From positions 3,906,001 through 3,970,000 of the forward strand of contig NZ_CP114040.1 of assembly GCF_026965555.1 (NCBI RefSeq): a stretch of 64,000 nucleotides of DNA, written 5' to 3'. Made by a program: the position numbers and the translations under genes. Below, in pieces: positions 26,222 to 34,574 of the stretch. The stretch comes from Nannocystis punicea (GTDB lineage: Bacteria > Myxococcota_A > Polyangia > Nannocystales > Nannocystaceae). Within the stretch, counting starts at the first letter, position 1. Each line of letters opens with the position of its first letter. The notes beneath the pieces were generated by a model that was not told the DNA's origin, made no database searches, and saw nothing but the letters and a program-made list of their open reading frames with translations.

Positions 26222-26250
26222 TTGCCGGCGCGGGGCAAAGCACGTATACC
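26222..26250 (+). promoter_or_regulatory. promoter of the tRNA-Pro gene
   Basis: TTGCCG (26222-26227), 17-bp spacer, TATACC (26245-26250), 12 bp before the first base of the tRNA. Spacing and position fit a sigma-70-type tRNA promoter. Confidence 0.6.
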
Positions 26251-26260
26251 GGCGCTCCGT

Positions 26261-26337
<77 letters not shown>

Positions 26338-26344
26338 AAACGAG

Positions 26345-26383
26345 AAGAGCCGACAGGTTTCCCCTGCCGGCTCTTATTTTTTT
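26345..26383 (+). terminator. intrinsic terminator after tRNA-Pro
   Basis: AAGAGCCGACAGG / CCTGCCGGCTCTT hairpin (one mismatch) around a TTTC loop, followed directly by ATTTTTTT. The clearest rho-independent terminator in the window. Confidence 0.9.
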
Positions 26384-26458
26384 GCGGTCTGTTCGCGGCG
26401 GGCGCTCGCGGGCTTTTCGCGGCCGGGCCGCCGGCTCGTCTGTGCTACAAGGCGCGGC

Positions 26459-27268
26459 GTGTCGCAAAGGCCGCTGATCCTGGTCACCAACGACGACGGC
26501 ATCCTCGCGCCCGGGATCCTGGCCCTGGCCGAGGCGGTGGCGCCGCTCGGCGACGTGGTGGTGTGCGCGCCGGAGACCGAGCGCAGCGGCTCGTCGCACG
26601 CGATCACCCTCCACTCGCACCTGCGCGTCGACGAGGTCCGCCCGGGTTGGCACCGGGTCAACGGGACGCCGGTCGACTGCGTGTACCTGGCGTCGCTGCA
26701 CCTGTGCGAGCGCCGGCCGGCCCTGGTCGTGTCGGGGGTCAACCCGGGCTATAACCTCGGCTCCGACGTGTTTTACTCGGGGACGGTCGGGGGCGCCGCC
26801 GAGGGCTTCATCCGCGGGGCGTCGGCGATGGCGGTGTCGGTCCACGCGCGCGAGTCGCCGCGGGTGGCGATCCCGGTGGTGCGGACGCTGGCCCGCATGC
26901 TGCTGGCCCAGCCGTCGCTCAGCCTGCTGAACGTCAACATCCCGTGGATCTCCCACAGCGCGCCGCCGCCGGAGGGGCCGCCGGAGGTGCTGGCGGAGGG
27001 GCTGCCGATCGTGGTCACGCGGCTGGGCGCGCGGCCCTACGTCGAGCAGGTCGAGCGGCGCCAGGACCCGCGCGGGATGGCCTACTTCTGGATCGGCGGG
27101 CCGCCCCGCGACGCCGGCGAACACGAGGGCGAGGACACCTGGGCGGTCAAGCGCGGCTTCGTGTCGGTGACCCCGCTGGTCCTCGACATCACGGCGCCCG
27201 ATCTGTCACCGTGGCAGGCGATGCTCTCCGGCACGACCGTGCAGGTCGATCCGCAGAGCGAGCAGTAG
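26459..27268 (+). CDS. surE: 5'/3'-nucleotidase SurE
   Basis: 269 aa, GTG start at 26459. Carries the SurE metal site residues: LVTNDDG at residues 8-14, a conserved Ser region SGSSHAIT, GTPVDCVYLA and the motif GVNPGYNLGSDVFYSGTVGG. Hydrolyses nucleoside monophosphates in a metal-dependent manner. The C-terminal extension (GPPRDAGEHEGEDTWAVKRGFVSVTPL) is the dimer-swap part. Followed by apt after 28 bp, a sensible purine-nucleotide salvage pairing. Confidence 0.92.
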   Translation: MSQRPLILVTNDDGILAPGILALAEAVAPLGDVVVCAPETERSGSSHAITLHSHLRVDEVRPGWHRVNGTPVDCVYLASLHLCERRPALVVSGVNPGYNLGSDVFYSGTVGGAAEGFIRGASAMAVSVHARESPRVAIPVVRTLARMLLAQPSLSLLNVNIPWISHSAPPPEGPPEVLAEGLPIVVTRLGARPYVEQVERRQDPRGMAYFWIGGPPRDAGEHEGEDTWAVKRGFVSVTPLVLDITAPDLSPWQAMLSGTTVQVDPQSEQ

Positions 27269-27296
27269 AGCGAAGCGAGCAGTGAGGACCGAGACG

Positions 27297-27869
27297 ATGC
27301 GCGAGAGCCTCGATTTTCGCATGTCCGAGTCGGAGCGCGCGGCGGCGCTGCGCGACGTCGGCAGCCTGATCCGCGGGGTGCCCGACTTCCCGTCGCCGGG
27401 GATCCTGTTCCGCGACATCACCCCGGTGCTGCGCGACCCGGGGGCGATGGCCGCGGCCCTGCGCCTCCACCTCGACGCGGTCGCCGACCTCGCCGGCTCG
27501 ATCGACCGCATCGTCGGCGTCGAGTCGCGCGGGTTCCTGTTCGGCATGCCGATCGCCCACGCGCTCGGGGTCGGCTTCGTGCCCGCGCGCAAGCCCGGCA
27601 AGCTGCCCGCGGCCACTGTGACGCAGTCCTACGCGCTCGAGTACGGCGAGGGCACGCTGCACATGCACGCCGACGCGATCGACGCCGGCGACCGGGTGCT
27701 GCTGGTCGACGACCTGCTGGCCACCGGCGGGACCGCCAGCGCGGCGGCCCGGCTGGTCCAGCGCCTCGGCGGCGAGGTGGTCGCCAGCCTGTTCCTCATC
27801 GAGCTGCCGTTCCTGAAGGGGCGCGAGCGCCTGGCGCCGCTGCGGGTCGAGGCGCTGCTGCCCTTCTGA
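27297..27869 (+). CDS. apt: adenine phosphoribosyltransferase
   Basis: 190 aa from the ATG at 27297, which has GAGG 10 bp upstream; an in-frame GTG (27282) and ATG (27321) are alternatives. Signature regions: IRGVPDFPSPGILFRDITPVL, VGVESRGFLFG, ARKPGKLP and the PRPP loop VLLVDDLLATGGTASAA. Converts adenine and PRPP to AMP. Same operon as surE. A decayed fragment resembling its PRPP region lies at 20702-20749. Confidence 0.93.
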   Translation: MRESLDFRMSESERAAALRDVGSLIRGVPDFPSPGILFRDITPVLRDPGAMAAALRLHLDAVADLAGSIDRIVGVESRGFLFGMPIAHALGVGFVPARKPGKLPAATVTQSYALEYGEGTLHMHADAIDAGDRVLLVDDLLATGGTASAAARLVQRLGGEVVASLFLIELPFLKGRERLAPLRVEALLPF

Positions 27870-27943
27870 GCAGGTCCCGAGGGGCATGCTCTCGAGGGCA
27901 TGCGCGAAAGGGCATGTGCGAAAGGGCATGTCCGTGAGCGCAG
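27868..27943. repeat. CATGTCC-N4-GGA array, 5-6 units
   Basis: Begins at the apt stop codon: CAGGTCCCGAGGGG, CATGCTCTCGAGGG, CATGCGCGAAAGGG, CATGTGCGAAAGGG, CATGTCCGTGAGCG, CAGG, all in exact 14-bp steps. The remaining bases to the next gene (27944-28272) hold no gene that I can support. Confidence 0.9.
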
Positions 27944-28272
27944 GCGATCCGTCTCGCCGCGGCGGGCCGTCCCTGTCCGCAGCTCGGCGGCAGCGACGCG
28001 CCCGAGGTGCAGGATGCGATGTTCGCGACCGGCGACCGGGGGCGCTGGCGTGGGGCCGCTGTCGCGGCCGGTCCGACCAGGAGACGCTCTGGTGCCATGC
28101 TGCGACGGGCGATGGCGGGGCGGCCGACTCGGGGCTCGCGGGCGCGCGGCGTGGGTGACGGCGATCGCACGCTGCGAGGGCTGACCCGCGGCAGGTGCCA
28201 TACTGGGCGGTCGGGTGCGTCGCGGACGACGCCGGCGACGGGCTCGCAGCGGCCCATTCGGAGCAGACGGTC

Positions 28273-29490
28273 ATGCCCTTGCCCAAGCCACCTCACACCG
28301 CGCTCGTGCTGTCGGCGGGCGGCGTGCGGGGCGCGTACCAGGTCGGGGTGCTCGACGGGCTGGTCGAGGTGCTCGGGCTGCGCGGGGCGAAGGGGCCGCC
28401 GATCTTCAGCATCTTCGCCGGGACGTCGGTCGGTGCGCTCAACGCCGCGTACCTGGCCGCCAACGCGCACCACGCCGATCACCGCGTCGCCGGGCTGGTG
28501 GACGTGTGGCAGCGGCTCGAGCTGCGCGACACCCTGCGCTTCACGCCGCTGTCGCTGTGGGGCTGGCCGTTCTGGCACCTGCCGGGGCGCTACGCGAAGT
28601 ACGACAGCCGGATGTCGCCGTACGTGGGGCGCTCGCTGTTCGACCCGCGCCCGACCGAGCGCTTGCTGGGGCGCGTGATCGCGTGGGACCGGCTGCACGC
28701 GAACATCGACGCGTCGGTGGTCCGCGCGCTGACGATCGCGGCGCTCGACGTGTGCGACGGGCGGACGACGCTGTTCGCCGAGCTGGCGCCGGGGGTCACG
28801 CTGCGCCCGTGCCACACGCACCGGCGCACGCTGCTGAAGCCGATCGACGCCCAGCGGGTGCTGGCCTCGTCGGCGCTGCCGCTGGTGTACCCGGCGCGCA
28901 ACATCGAGGGGCGCTACTACATGGACGGGGCGGTCCGCTTCGGCACGCCGATCGGCCCGGCGCTGCGGGCCGGGGCCGACCGGGTGATGGTCATCTCGCT
29001 GCTCGAGCGCTCGCCGGCGCCGGTGCCGATGGACGCGCCCGACTACCCCGGCTTCTTGTTCATGCTGGGCAAGCTCTGCAGCGCGCTGCTGCTCGACCCG
29101 GTCTCGCACGACATCGACAACCTGCTGCGCATCAACGAGATGTTCGAGGCGATCGACGAGGCGCTCGGCGCGGCGGAATTCAAGGCGGTGACGGAGCGCC
29201 TCGACGCGGCCGGCGACCTGCCGTACCGCCGGGTGCCCACTCTTGTGTTCAGGCCGAGCGAGGACATCGCGGCGCTCACCGCGGACTTCATCCGCCGCGA
29301 CCTCGTCCGCTCGGGGATCGGACCGATCCGGCAGCTGCTCATCCGCGGCGTCAGCCGCTCTCACATCGCCCGGACGACGGAGCTGGCGTCGATCCTGCTG
29401 CTCGACGGGAGCCTGGCGACGCGGCTCATCGCGCTCGGCCGCCACGACGCTTTCGCGGCGAAGGACCGGATCCTCGAGTTCTTCGGGTGA
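28273..29490 (+). CDS. patatin-like phospholipase
   Basis: 405 aa from the ATG at 28273. N-terminal oxyanion-hole motif SAGGVRGAYQVGVL, nucleophile elbow GTSVG (Ser in IFAGTSVGALNAAYL) and catalytic Asp in YYMDGAVRFGTP form the Ser-Asp dyad of patatins. No signal peptide, so probably a cytosolic or membrane-associated acyl hydrolase. The C-terminal 150 residues are helical and unassigned. It converges on an oxidosqualene cyclase gene; both concern membrane lipids, but a joint function is speculation. Confidence 0.9.
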   Translation: MPLPKPPHTALVLSAGGVRGAYQVGVLDGLVEVLGLRGAKGPPIFSIFAGTSVGALNAAYLAANAHHADHRVAGLVDVWQRLELRDTLRFTPLSLWGWPFWHLPGRYAKYDSRMSPYVGRSLFDPRPTERLLGRVIAWDRLHANIDASVVRALTIAALDVCDGRTTLFAELAPGVTLRPCHTHRRTLLKPIDAQRVLASSALPLVYPARNIEGRYYMDGAVRFGTPIGPALRAGADRVMVISLLERSPAPVPMDAPDYPGFLFMLGKLCSALLLDPVSHDIDNLLRINEMFEAIDEALGAAEFKAVTERLDAAGDLPYRRVPTLVFRPSEDIAALTADFIRRDLVRSGIGPIRQLLIRGVSRSHIARTTELASILLLDGSLATRLIALGRHDAFAAKDRILEFFG

Positions 29491-29563
29491 GCCGCGGTGG
29501 TGCGGGACGAGCCGCGTCAGCCGGACACAGCTCAGGTGGGGAAGAACTCGGGCGTGCTCATCG

Positions 29564-29613
29564 AGAATGTTCGTGAGGACATGCTCGATCGAGCATGTCC
29601 TCATGAACATGGA
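29564..29613. repeat. CATGTCC-N4-GGA array, 4 units
   Basis: AATGTTCGTGAGGA, CATGCTCGATCGAG, CATGTCCTCATGAA, CATGG between convergent genes. The central unit CATGCTCGATCGAGCATG is a perfect 18-bp palindrome. Confidence 0.9.
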
Positions 29614-29658
29614 CGGCAGCGGCGCCCCACGCAGGCGGCGGGGCGAGCCGCAGCCGAT

Positions 29659-31653
29659 TCACTCAGCGGCGCGGCCGAGGCGGCGGGCCAGGGCCCAGGC
29701 GGGGAAGATCTGGCGGTAGAGGTCGTAGTCGAGGACGGCAGTGTTGAAAAAGACGCCGCTGGCCCGCTCGCGCGGCCAGCTGCCGTCGGGCTGCTGGCGG
29801 GACTGCAGGTAGGCGATGGCGCGCTCGATCGCGGGCGCCTCTTCACCTGTCTCGGCGGCCATGAGCGTGAGGACAGCCCAGGCGGTCTGCGCGACCAGGC
29901 TCGGCTCGTGCGGCGGGAGCTGGACGTCGCGGCCGTCGAGCAGGCCCTCGAAGCTCTCGCCCCAGCCGCCGTCGGGTCGCTGGCGGCGGACCAGCCAGGC
30001 GACGGCGCGGCGGATCGCGGGGTGGTGGCGGGGGAGGCCGGCGGCGAGCAGGGCGTGGACGGCGAAGAAGCTGCCGTAGGTGAAGTTGATGCCCCAGAAG
30101 CCGAGCCAGCCGCCGTCGGGGTGCTGGGCGCCGAGGAGGAAGGCGACGCCGCGCTCGATGGCGGCGTCGACGTCGGCGAGGAGGCCGGGCGGGACGGCGT
30201 CGCCGAGGCGGGTGCGCGCGAGGGCGAGGCCGCGGACGCAGCTGGCGGTGCACTCGGTGTACGAGTACTCGAGCATGCAATTGCCGTAGATCTCGGCCGG
30301 GTTGAAGTGCTTGAGGACGAGGCTGCCGCGGCGCGGCTCGTAGGAGCCGAACCCGCCGTCCTCGTTCTGGCGGCGCAGGACGAACCGGATGGCGGCGAGC
30401 TGGCGCTCGCGCGGGAGCGGCTCGGCGAGCCGGTGATCGGCGCAGTGGATCAGGGCCTCGAGCGCCTCGGCGGTGCAGTCGCTGACGGGCCACGGGTGGC
30501 GCTCGTCGGCGAAGCCCCAGCCGCCGTCGGCGGGCTCGCGGTAGTGCTCGGCGCCGCCGGGGATGTCGCCGCGGATCTGCGCGGTCGCCAGCCAGGCGGC
30601 GGCGTCGCGGCCGAGCACCTGGCCGACGGGGCTGGTCGGGCCCTCGCACAGCGCCTGCAACAGGAAGGAGGTGTCCCAGATGTCGCTGCGGGCGCCGCAG
30701 ATCCGCGCGCCGTCGACGTCGTCCTCCCAGAACCAGTACTCGAGGCCGCGGAAGGCAAGGTCTTGCTCGGGGTGGCGCGGGTCGTGGTGGTGCAGGGCGA
30801 GGTTGAACAGCAGGCCGTTGACGGGGCTGAGGCAGACGTGGCCGGTGCTGCGCAGCTCGAACAGGACGTGCTCGATGGCGCGGGCGAGGGCCTTCTTGCG
30901 CACGAGGCCGGGGGCGACGCGGTCGAGCGCCCGCATGGCGGCGAAGGCGGCGCGCAGGCCGGCACCTGGCGCTTCGTACAGATCGGTGGCAGCGATGTCG
31001 TCGCGGTGGGCGCGGAACGGGGCGCGGTCGTAGCCGCCGTCGTAGAGCTCGTCGCGGATGGCCCGAAGGACAGGTGAATCGGGGGCCTGGACGCGGGCGC
31101 CGTAGAGGTAGCTGAGCCCGAGGTAGATCAGGCGCATGTGGCAGTAGAGGCGGCGCGGGTGGACCGGCGCCGCGTCGGGCAACAGCCACATCTCGGGCAG
31201 GATCGGCTGGACGCACTGCCACGGGTAGAGGCCGAGGAGGGCCAGCCAGATCCGCCCCCACGTCGGGTTCTTCGTCACGCCGCCGTGGGCCCGGATCCAC
31301 CGCAGCGCGCCGGCGGCCAGCGGGTCGTCCGGCGGGTAGTCGAGCAGGCGCAGGGCGACGTAGCCGAGCGTGGTGTGGAACAGCCAGCTCTCGCTGTCGG
31401 GGTGCATGCCCCAGCCGCCGTCGTCCCGCACTTGCCGCTCGAGCGCGAGGCGGATCCGCTGCCGTCGCACCGGGGCGATCGGCCGCCCGAGGACGTGACA
31501 CGCGATCACGTACTGGCACACGAGCATCGGGTTCCAGATCACCTCGCCGCCGACTGCGCCCTTCTTCGCCTGCACGCCGCGGAGGTGCTGCAAGGCCCGC
31601 TCGTAGGCGTGGGCGAGGTCGCTGCGGGGATCGGAGACGGTGGCCGGGGTCAC
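29659..31653 (-). CDS. oxidosqualene cyclase (lanosterol/cycloartenol synthase family)
   Basis: 664 aa with the GTG at 31653 as start. Terpene cyclase of the squalene/oxidosqualene class: several QW motifs (QRPDGGWGES, QHPDGGWLGFWG, QNEDGGFGSY, QQPDGSWPRE) and the catalytic region WPVSDCTAEALEA. DCTAE is the oxidosqualene-cyclase form; bacterial squalene-hopene cyclases have DDTA instead. So the substrate should be 2,3-oxidosqualene and the product a sterol precursor. The residue two before the catalytic Asp is Val (lanosterol-type; cycloartenol synthases have Ile), while the residue six before is His as in plant cycloartenol synthases, so the product is not settled. No squalene epoxidase is nearby. 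The start is uncertain. Confidence 0.9.
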   Translation of the reverse strand: MTPATVSDPRSDLAHAYERALQHLRGVQAKKGAVGGEVIWNPMLVCQYVIACHVLGRPIAPVRRQRIRLALERQVRDDGGWGMHPDSESWLFHTTLGYVALRLLDYPPDDPLAAGALRWIRAHGGVTKNPTWGRIWLALLGLYPWQCVQPILPEMWLLPDAAPVHPRRLYCHMRLIYLGLSYLYGARVQAPDSPVLRAIRDELYDGGYDRAPFRAHRDDIAATDLYEAPGAGLRAAFAAMRALDRVAPGLVRKKALARAIEHVLFELRSTGHVCLSPVNGLLFNLALHHHDPRHPEQDLAFRGLEYWFWEDDVDGARICGARSDIWDTSFLLQALCEGPTSPVGQVLGRDAAAWLATAQIRGDIPGGAEHYREPADGGWGFADERHPWPVSDCTAEALEALIHCADHRLAEPLPRERQLAAIRFVLRRQNEDGGFGSYEPRRGSLVLKHFNPAEIYGNCMLEYSYTECTASCVRGLALARTRLGDAVPPGLLADVDAAIERGVAFLLGAQHPDGGWLGFWGINFTYGSFFAVHALLAAGLPRHHPAIRRAVAWLVRRQRPDGGWGESFEGLLDGRDVQLPPHEPSLVAQTAWAVLTLMAAETGEEAPAIERAIAYLQSRQQPDGSWPRERASGVFFNTAVLDYDLYRQIFPAWALARRLGRAAE

Positions 31654-32186
31654 GAGGGGAGGGTGGCAAAGCGAGCGGCCAAGCGGTGTGCGCTGGATCG
31701 CAGGGCGCTCGGGCGAGCGCTCGGCTGCAGCAAGCGGCGAAGATGCTGCCGTCGACGGGGGCGCCGGCGTCGGTGGAGTGCGGCTCGTCGATGGACAGCG
31801 CGACCGTGGGCTCGAGCGCGGCGGACTGTGGGTGTGCACGTTCCTTGGGCGCGGTCATGGACCGCCGGATCCCCCGAGGTGAACCCGGACCCCTGAGACT
31901 CGGGCTGGAGCGCGAAGCGGATCCGTCCGCGGCAGCAGTCGGGCTCGAGGAAGTCGGTGGCGCAGGTCCAGGTCTGGCCCGAGCGGCGGAAGTCGTGCGA
32001 GTCGGCCGGCGGCGCTGCCAGCAGGCGGTGCAGCCCTCGTCGCAGTCGGGCCCGTCCGGGACGACCGAGAGCGTGTTCGCGCTGGCCTCGAGCGGAGCGC
32101 CGGTGCTGGACTGCTGAGGTCGAGGCGGCGACTGCCGGTCTGCCGGACGAGCCGGCCAGATCCGTGGCGACATCGGCTATGATCTT
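31654..32186 (-). pseudogene. possible frameshifted remnant of a Cys-rich protein gene
   Basis: No intact gene. On the minus strand, coding-like pieces lie in different frames: SANTLSVVPDGPDCDEGCTACW, then TCATDFLEPDCCRGRIRFAL, then an Ala/Pro-rich end. The order and Cys pattern resemble the extracellular Cys-rich proteins of this group, so this may be a decayed lipoprotein gene. Weak evidence. Confidence 0.3.
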
Positions 32187-32398
32187 TAAGACATGTTCAT
32201 AAGAACACGGCATTAAAGCCATGTTTTCATGGGCATGTCCTTGAAGGCGAGCTGGCGGGCGGCGACGGCCTCCCGGACGGGGGGCGACTGCGGGCGAGCT
32301 CGTCGACGGGCCGTGCGGAGCAGGACCTGGACGGGGTGCCCGCAGGGTCGTAAGGACATGTCGAAAAGGCTATGTCTTTTTGGGCATGTCCTTGAGGG
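32187..32398. repeat. two CATGTCC-N4-GGA arrays flanking a partial gene duplication
   Basis: Array 1 (32187-32248): CATGTTCATAAGAA, CACGGCATTAAAGC, CATGTTTTCATGGG, CATGTCCTTGAAGG. Array 2 (32352-32398): CATGTCGAAAAGGC, TATGTCTTTTTGGG, CATGTCCTTGAGGG. Between them 32232-32345 resembles the 3' end of the adjacent HEAT gene (32388-32520) with deletions. Array 2 supplies the last residues KDMPKKT and the TAG stop of that gene. Confidence 0.85.
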
Positions 32399-33479
32399 CG
32401 AGCAGGGCGAGGGCGGCGCGGGCGTCGGCGACGGCCTCCTGGACGGCGGGGCGGCGGCTGCGGGCGAGCTCGTCGAACAGCGGCTGGCCGGTCTGCGGGG
32501 CCATGCGGAGCAGGGCGTAGGCGGCGCGGACGCGCATGACTGCGGGGGTGAGCCAGCCGCGGGCGATCTTCAGGGCCTGCGGGACGGCGGCTGGCGGGGC
32601 GGCGGGGCCGAGCGCGGCGAGGGCCTCGAGGGCGCGGCCGCGATCGTCCGAGCGCTGCAGGGCGAGCAGCAGGGGCGGGCCGCCGCGCGGGTCGCGGGCG
32701 GCGGCGAGGCCGAGCGCGGCGGCGAAGACGAGGTCGGCGGCGGCGCCGGGATCGGCGACCACGGCGGCGAGGCGGGCGCAGGCCTCGGGGCCGGGCGGGT
32801 CGAGCTCGGCGAGCGCGTGGACGAGGGCGAGGCGGACGTGCGGGTGCGACTCGCCGTCGAGGGCGGCGCACAGGGCCGGCTCGGCGGCGCGACCGGCGAG
32901 CTCGACGAGGCCGCCCGCGGCCTGGAACCGCAGGTCGGGCGCAGGGGCGCGGAGAGCGGCGGTGATCCGCGCGAGCGCGGCCTCATAGGTGACTCGGGAC
33001 AGGTCGCTCGGGACATGTCCCGGAGGACGCAGGGGATGCGGCGCGGCCGGCGGGGCCTCGGCGAGGCGCGGGCCCTCGTGCTCGTCGGGCTTGAGGAGGT
33101 GCTCGGGGGCCGCGGCGAGGCCGAGGAGGACGCAGGTGATGGCGGCGCACTCGCGCAGGTAGCCGGCGTCGGGCCCGGGATCGGCGTCGCGCAGCCAGGG
33201 GTCGATGCGGGCGATGACGTCGGGCTCGCCGAGCTGACCGAGGCCGGTCGCGGCCATGGCCCGGATCGCCACGAGGGGATCCTCGAGCGCGGCGGTCAGG
33301 GCCGCGACCACGGCTTGGCCGCGCGGGTGGCCGCCGGCGAGGTGCAGCGCGGGCGGCGGATCGCCCAGCTCCGCCAGCAGGGCCGCCGCCAGGTGACGCA
33401 CCGCGACGCTCCGCGACGTCGGGTCGGGCGAACGCGCGTCGCGCAGGGCAGCCTCGAGGGTGATGGGGAGCGACGGCAT
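32370..33479 (-). CDS. HEAT-repeat protein
   Basis: 369 aa. Built of ~30-residue HEAT/PBS-lyase-type helical pairs (for example DPLVAIRAMAATGLGQLG, HPHVRLALVHALAELD, DRGRALEALAALG), with no signal peptide or catalytic domain; probably a protein-binding scaffold. Residues ~151-161 (PPGHVPSDLSR) are encoded by a repeat unit pair at 32996-33028 inserted in a Pro-rich linker, and the C-terminus KDMPKKT plus stop come from another array. The gene thus shows repeat capture both internally and at its 3' end. Confidence 0.8.
   Translation of the reverse strand: MPSLPITLEAALRDARSPDPTSRSVAVRHLAAALLAELGDPPPALHLAGGHPRGQAVVAALTAALEDPLVAIRAMAATGLGQLGEPDVIARIDPWLRDADPGPDAGYLRECAAITCVLLGLAAAPEHLLKPDEHEGPRLAEAPPAAPHPLRPPGHVPSDLSRVTYEAALARITAALRAPAPDLRFQAAGGLVELAGRAAEPALCAALDGESHPHVRLALVHALAELDPPGPEACARLAAVVADPGAAADLVFAAALGLAAARDPRGGPPLLLALQRSDDRGRALEALAALGPAAPPAAVPQALKIARGWLTPAVMRVRAAYALLRMAPQTGQPLFDELARSRRPAVQEAVADARAALALLALKDMPKKT
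32996..33028. repeat. repeat units inside the HEAT gene
   Basis: CAGGTCGCTCGGGA, CATGTCCCGGAGGA in 14-bp register, encoding a GHVPSDLS loop in the HEAT protein. Confidence 0.85.
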
Positions 33480-33568
33480 GGATTGGAAGGTGCGGTCAGG
33501 CCGGCTCAGGCGCCGGGAAGCGCGAAGAGCGGCGCGAGCAGGTCAGAAGGCGGGACGAGGCGGATCGG

Positions 33569-34195
33569 GCTGTCCTTGCGGACAGGCACGAGGACGAGGG
33601 GACGTGGCGGGCGAGCGGCGGAGCGGGCTGTCCTGGCGGACATGGGGCGAGGTCGGTCGTCCGGCGAGGGGGCGGGCTGTCCGTCGGGACAGGCATGAGG
33701 ACGACGGCGTCGTGCGGGGCGAGCGGACAAGGGGCTGTCTTTGAGGACAGGCGGTGAGAGCGTCGTCCGAGCAGGGACGGAGCGGGCTGACCGCCGGGAC
33801 AGACTGGACAGCCGGGGCGAGCGAACCGTGTGGGCTGGCCTTGAGGACAGGTGTGAAGGCGCGGAGGGGGCTGACCGTCGGGACAGGCGTGAGGACGACG
33901 GCGTCGTGCGGGGCGAGCGGGCGAGGGGCTGTCTTTGAGGACAGGCGGTGAGAGCGTCGTCCGAGCAGGGACGGAGCGCCGGGACAGACTGGACGGCCGG
34001 GGCGAGCGAACCGTGTGGGCTGGCCTTGAGGACAGGTGCGAAGGCGTGGAGCGGGCTGACCGCCGGGACAGACTGGATGGCCGGGGCGAGCGAACCGCGT
34101 GAGCTGGCCTTGAGGACAGGTACGAACGCGCCGGCGGGCGGGCCGGCGCGATCTCGCGGCCGCGCGGGGCGGGCTGTCCGCAGGGACAGGTCGCG
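33569..34195. repeat. dense cluster of about 13 TGTCC-N4-GGACA hairpins with higher-order repeats
   Basis: Units such as CTGTCCTTGCGGACAGG (33570), CTGTCCTGGCGGACATGG (33628), CTGTCCGTCGGGACAGG (33678), CTGTCTTTGAGGACAGG (33735, again 33929), CTGACCGTCGGGACAGG (33871) and CTGGCCTTGAGGACAGG (33836, 34020, 34104) recur every 35-60 bp. A larger ~194-bp unit is duplicated (33698-33786 resembles 33892-33978), and the segment with CCGGGGCGAGCGAACCG appears three times. No gene is supportable in 33480-34208; long frames on both strands are by-products of the repeats. Confidence 0.9.
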
Positions 34196-34208
34196 GACGC
34201 GGGCCGTC

Positions 34209-34574
34209 TCAGGTGCGGGCGCGCTGGGGGGCGTCGGGGGCCGGGGCGGTGCTGCCGAACAGGCGGATCATCTCGCCGCGCATGCGCCCGGTGAGGCGGA
34301 GGCGCAGCATCTTCATGTCGCCGATGAGGGACCACAGCGGGTACTTGAAGCTGGCGGGCTTGTTGCGCTCGATGAAGAAGTGGCCGATCCACGCCGGGCC
34401 GTAGCCGATCACCAGCGCCAGCGGGAACAGGCTCCAGCGGCCGTGCCAGGCGATCCAGGCCAGGAAGAGGTAGGCGCTGCTGGTCCCGATGTAGTGCAGC
34501 GCGCGATTGACGGGGTGACGGTGCTCGCCGAGGTAGAACGGCCAGAACTCGGAGAAATCGCGGGGCGCGGGCAT
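34209..34574 (-). CDS. DUF962 / Mpo1-like membrane protein
   Basis: 121 aa from the ATG at 34574 (an ATG four codons upstream is possible). Contains FSEFWPFYLGEHRHPVNRALHYIGT, the conserved opening of the DUF962/Mpo1 family with its 'H-x3-N-x3-H' pattern, followed by membrane helices and GPAWIGHFFIERNKPASFKYPLWSLIGD. Mpo1 in yeast is an Fe(II)-dependent dioxygenase acting on 2-hydroxy fatty acids; here that role is inferred only from the family. The short C-terminal tail after residue ~100 is unconserved. Confidence 0.85.
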   Translation of the reverse strand: MPAPRDFSEFWPFYLGEHRHPVNRALHYIGTSSAYLFLAWIAWHGRWSLFPLALVIGYGPAWIGHFFIERNKPASFKYPLWSLIGDMKMLRLRLTGRMRGEMIRLFGSTAPAPDAPQRART

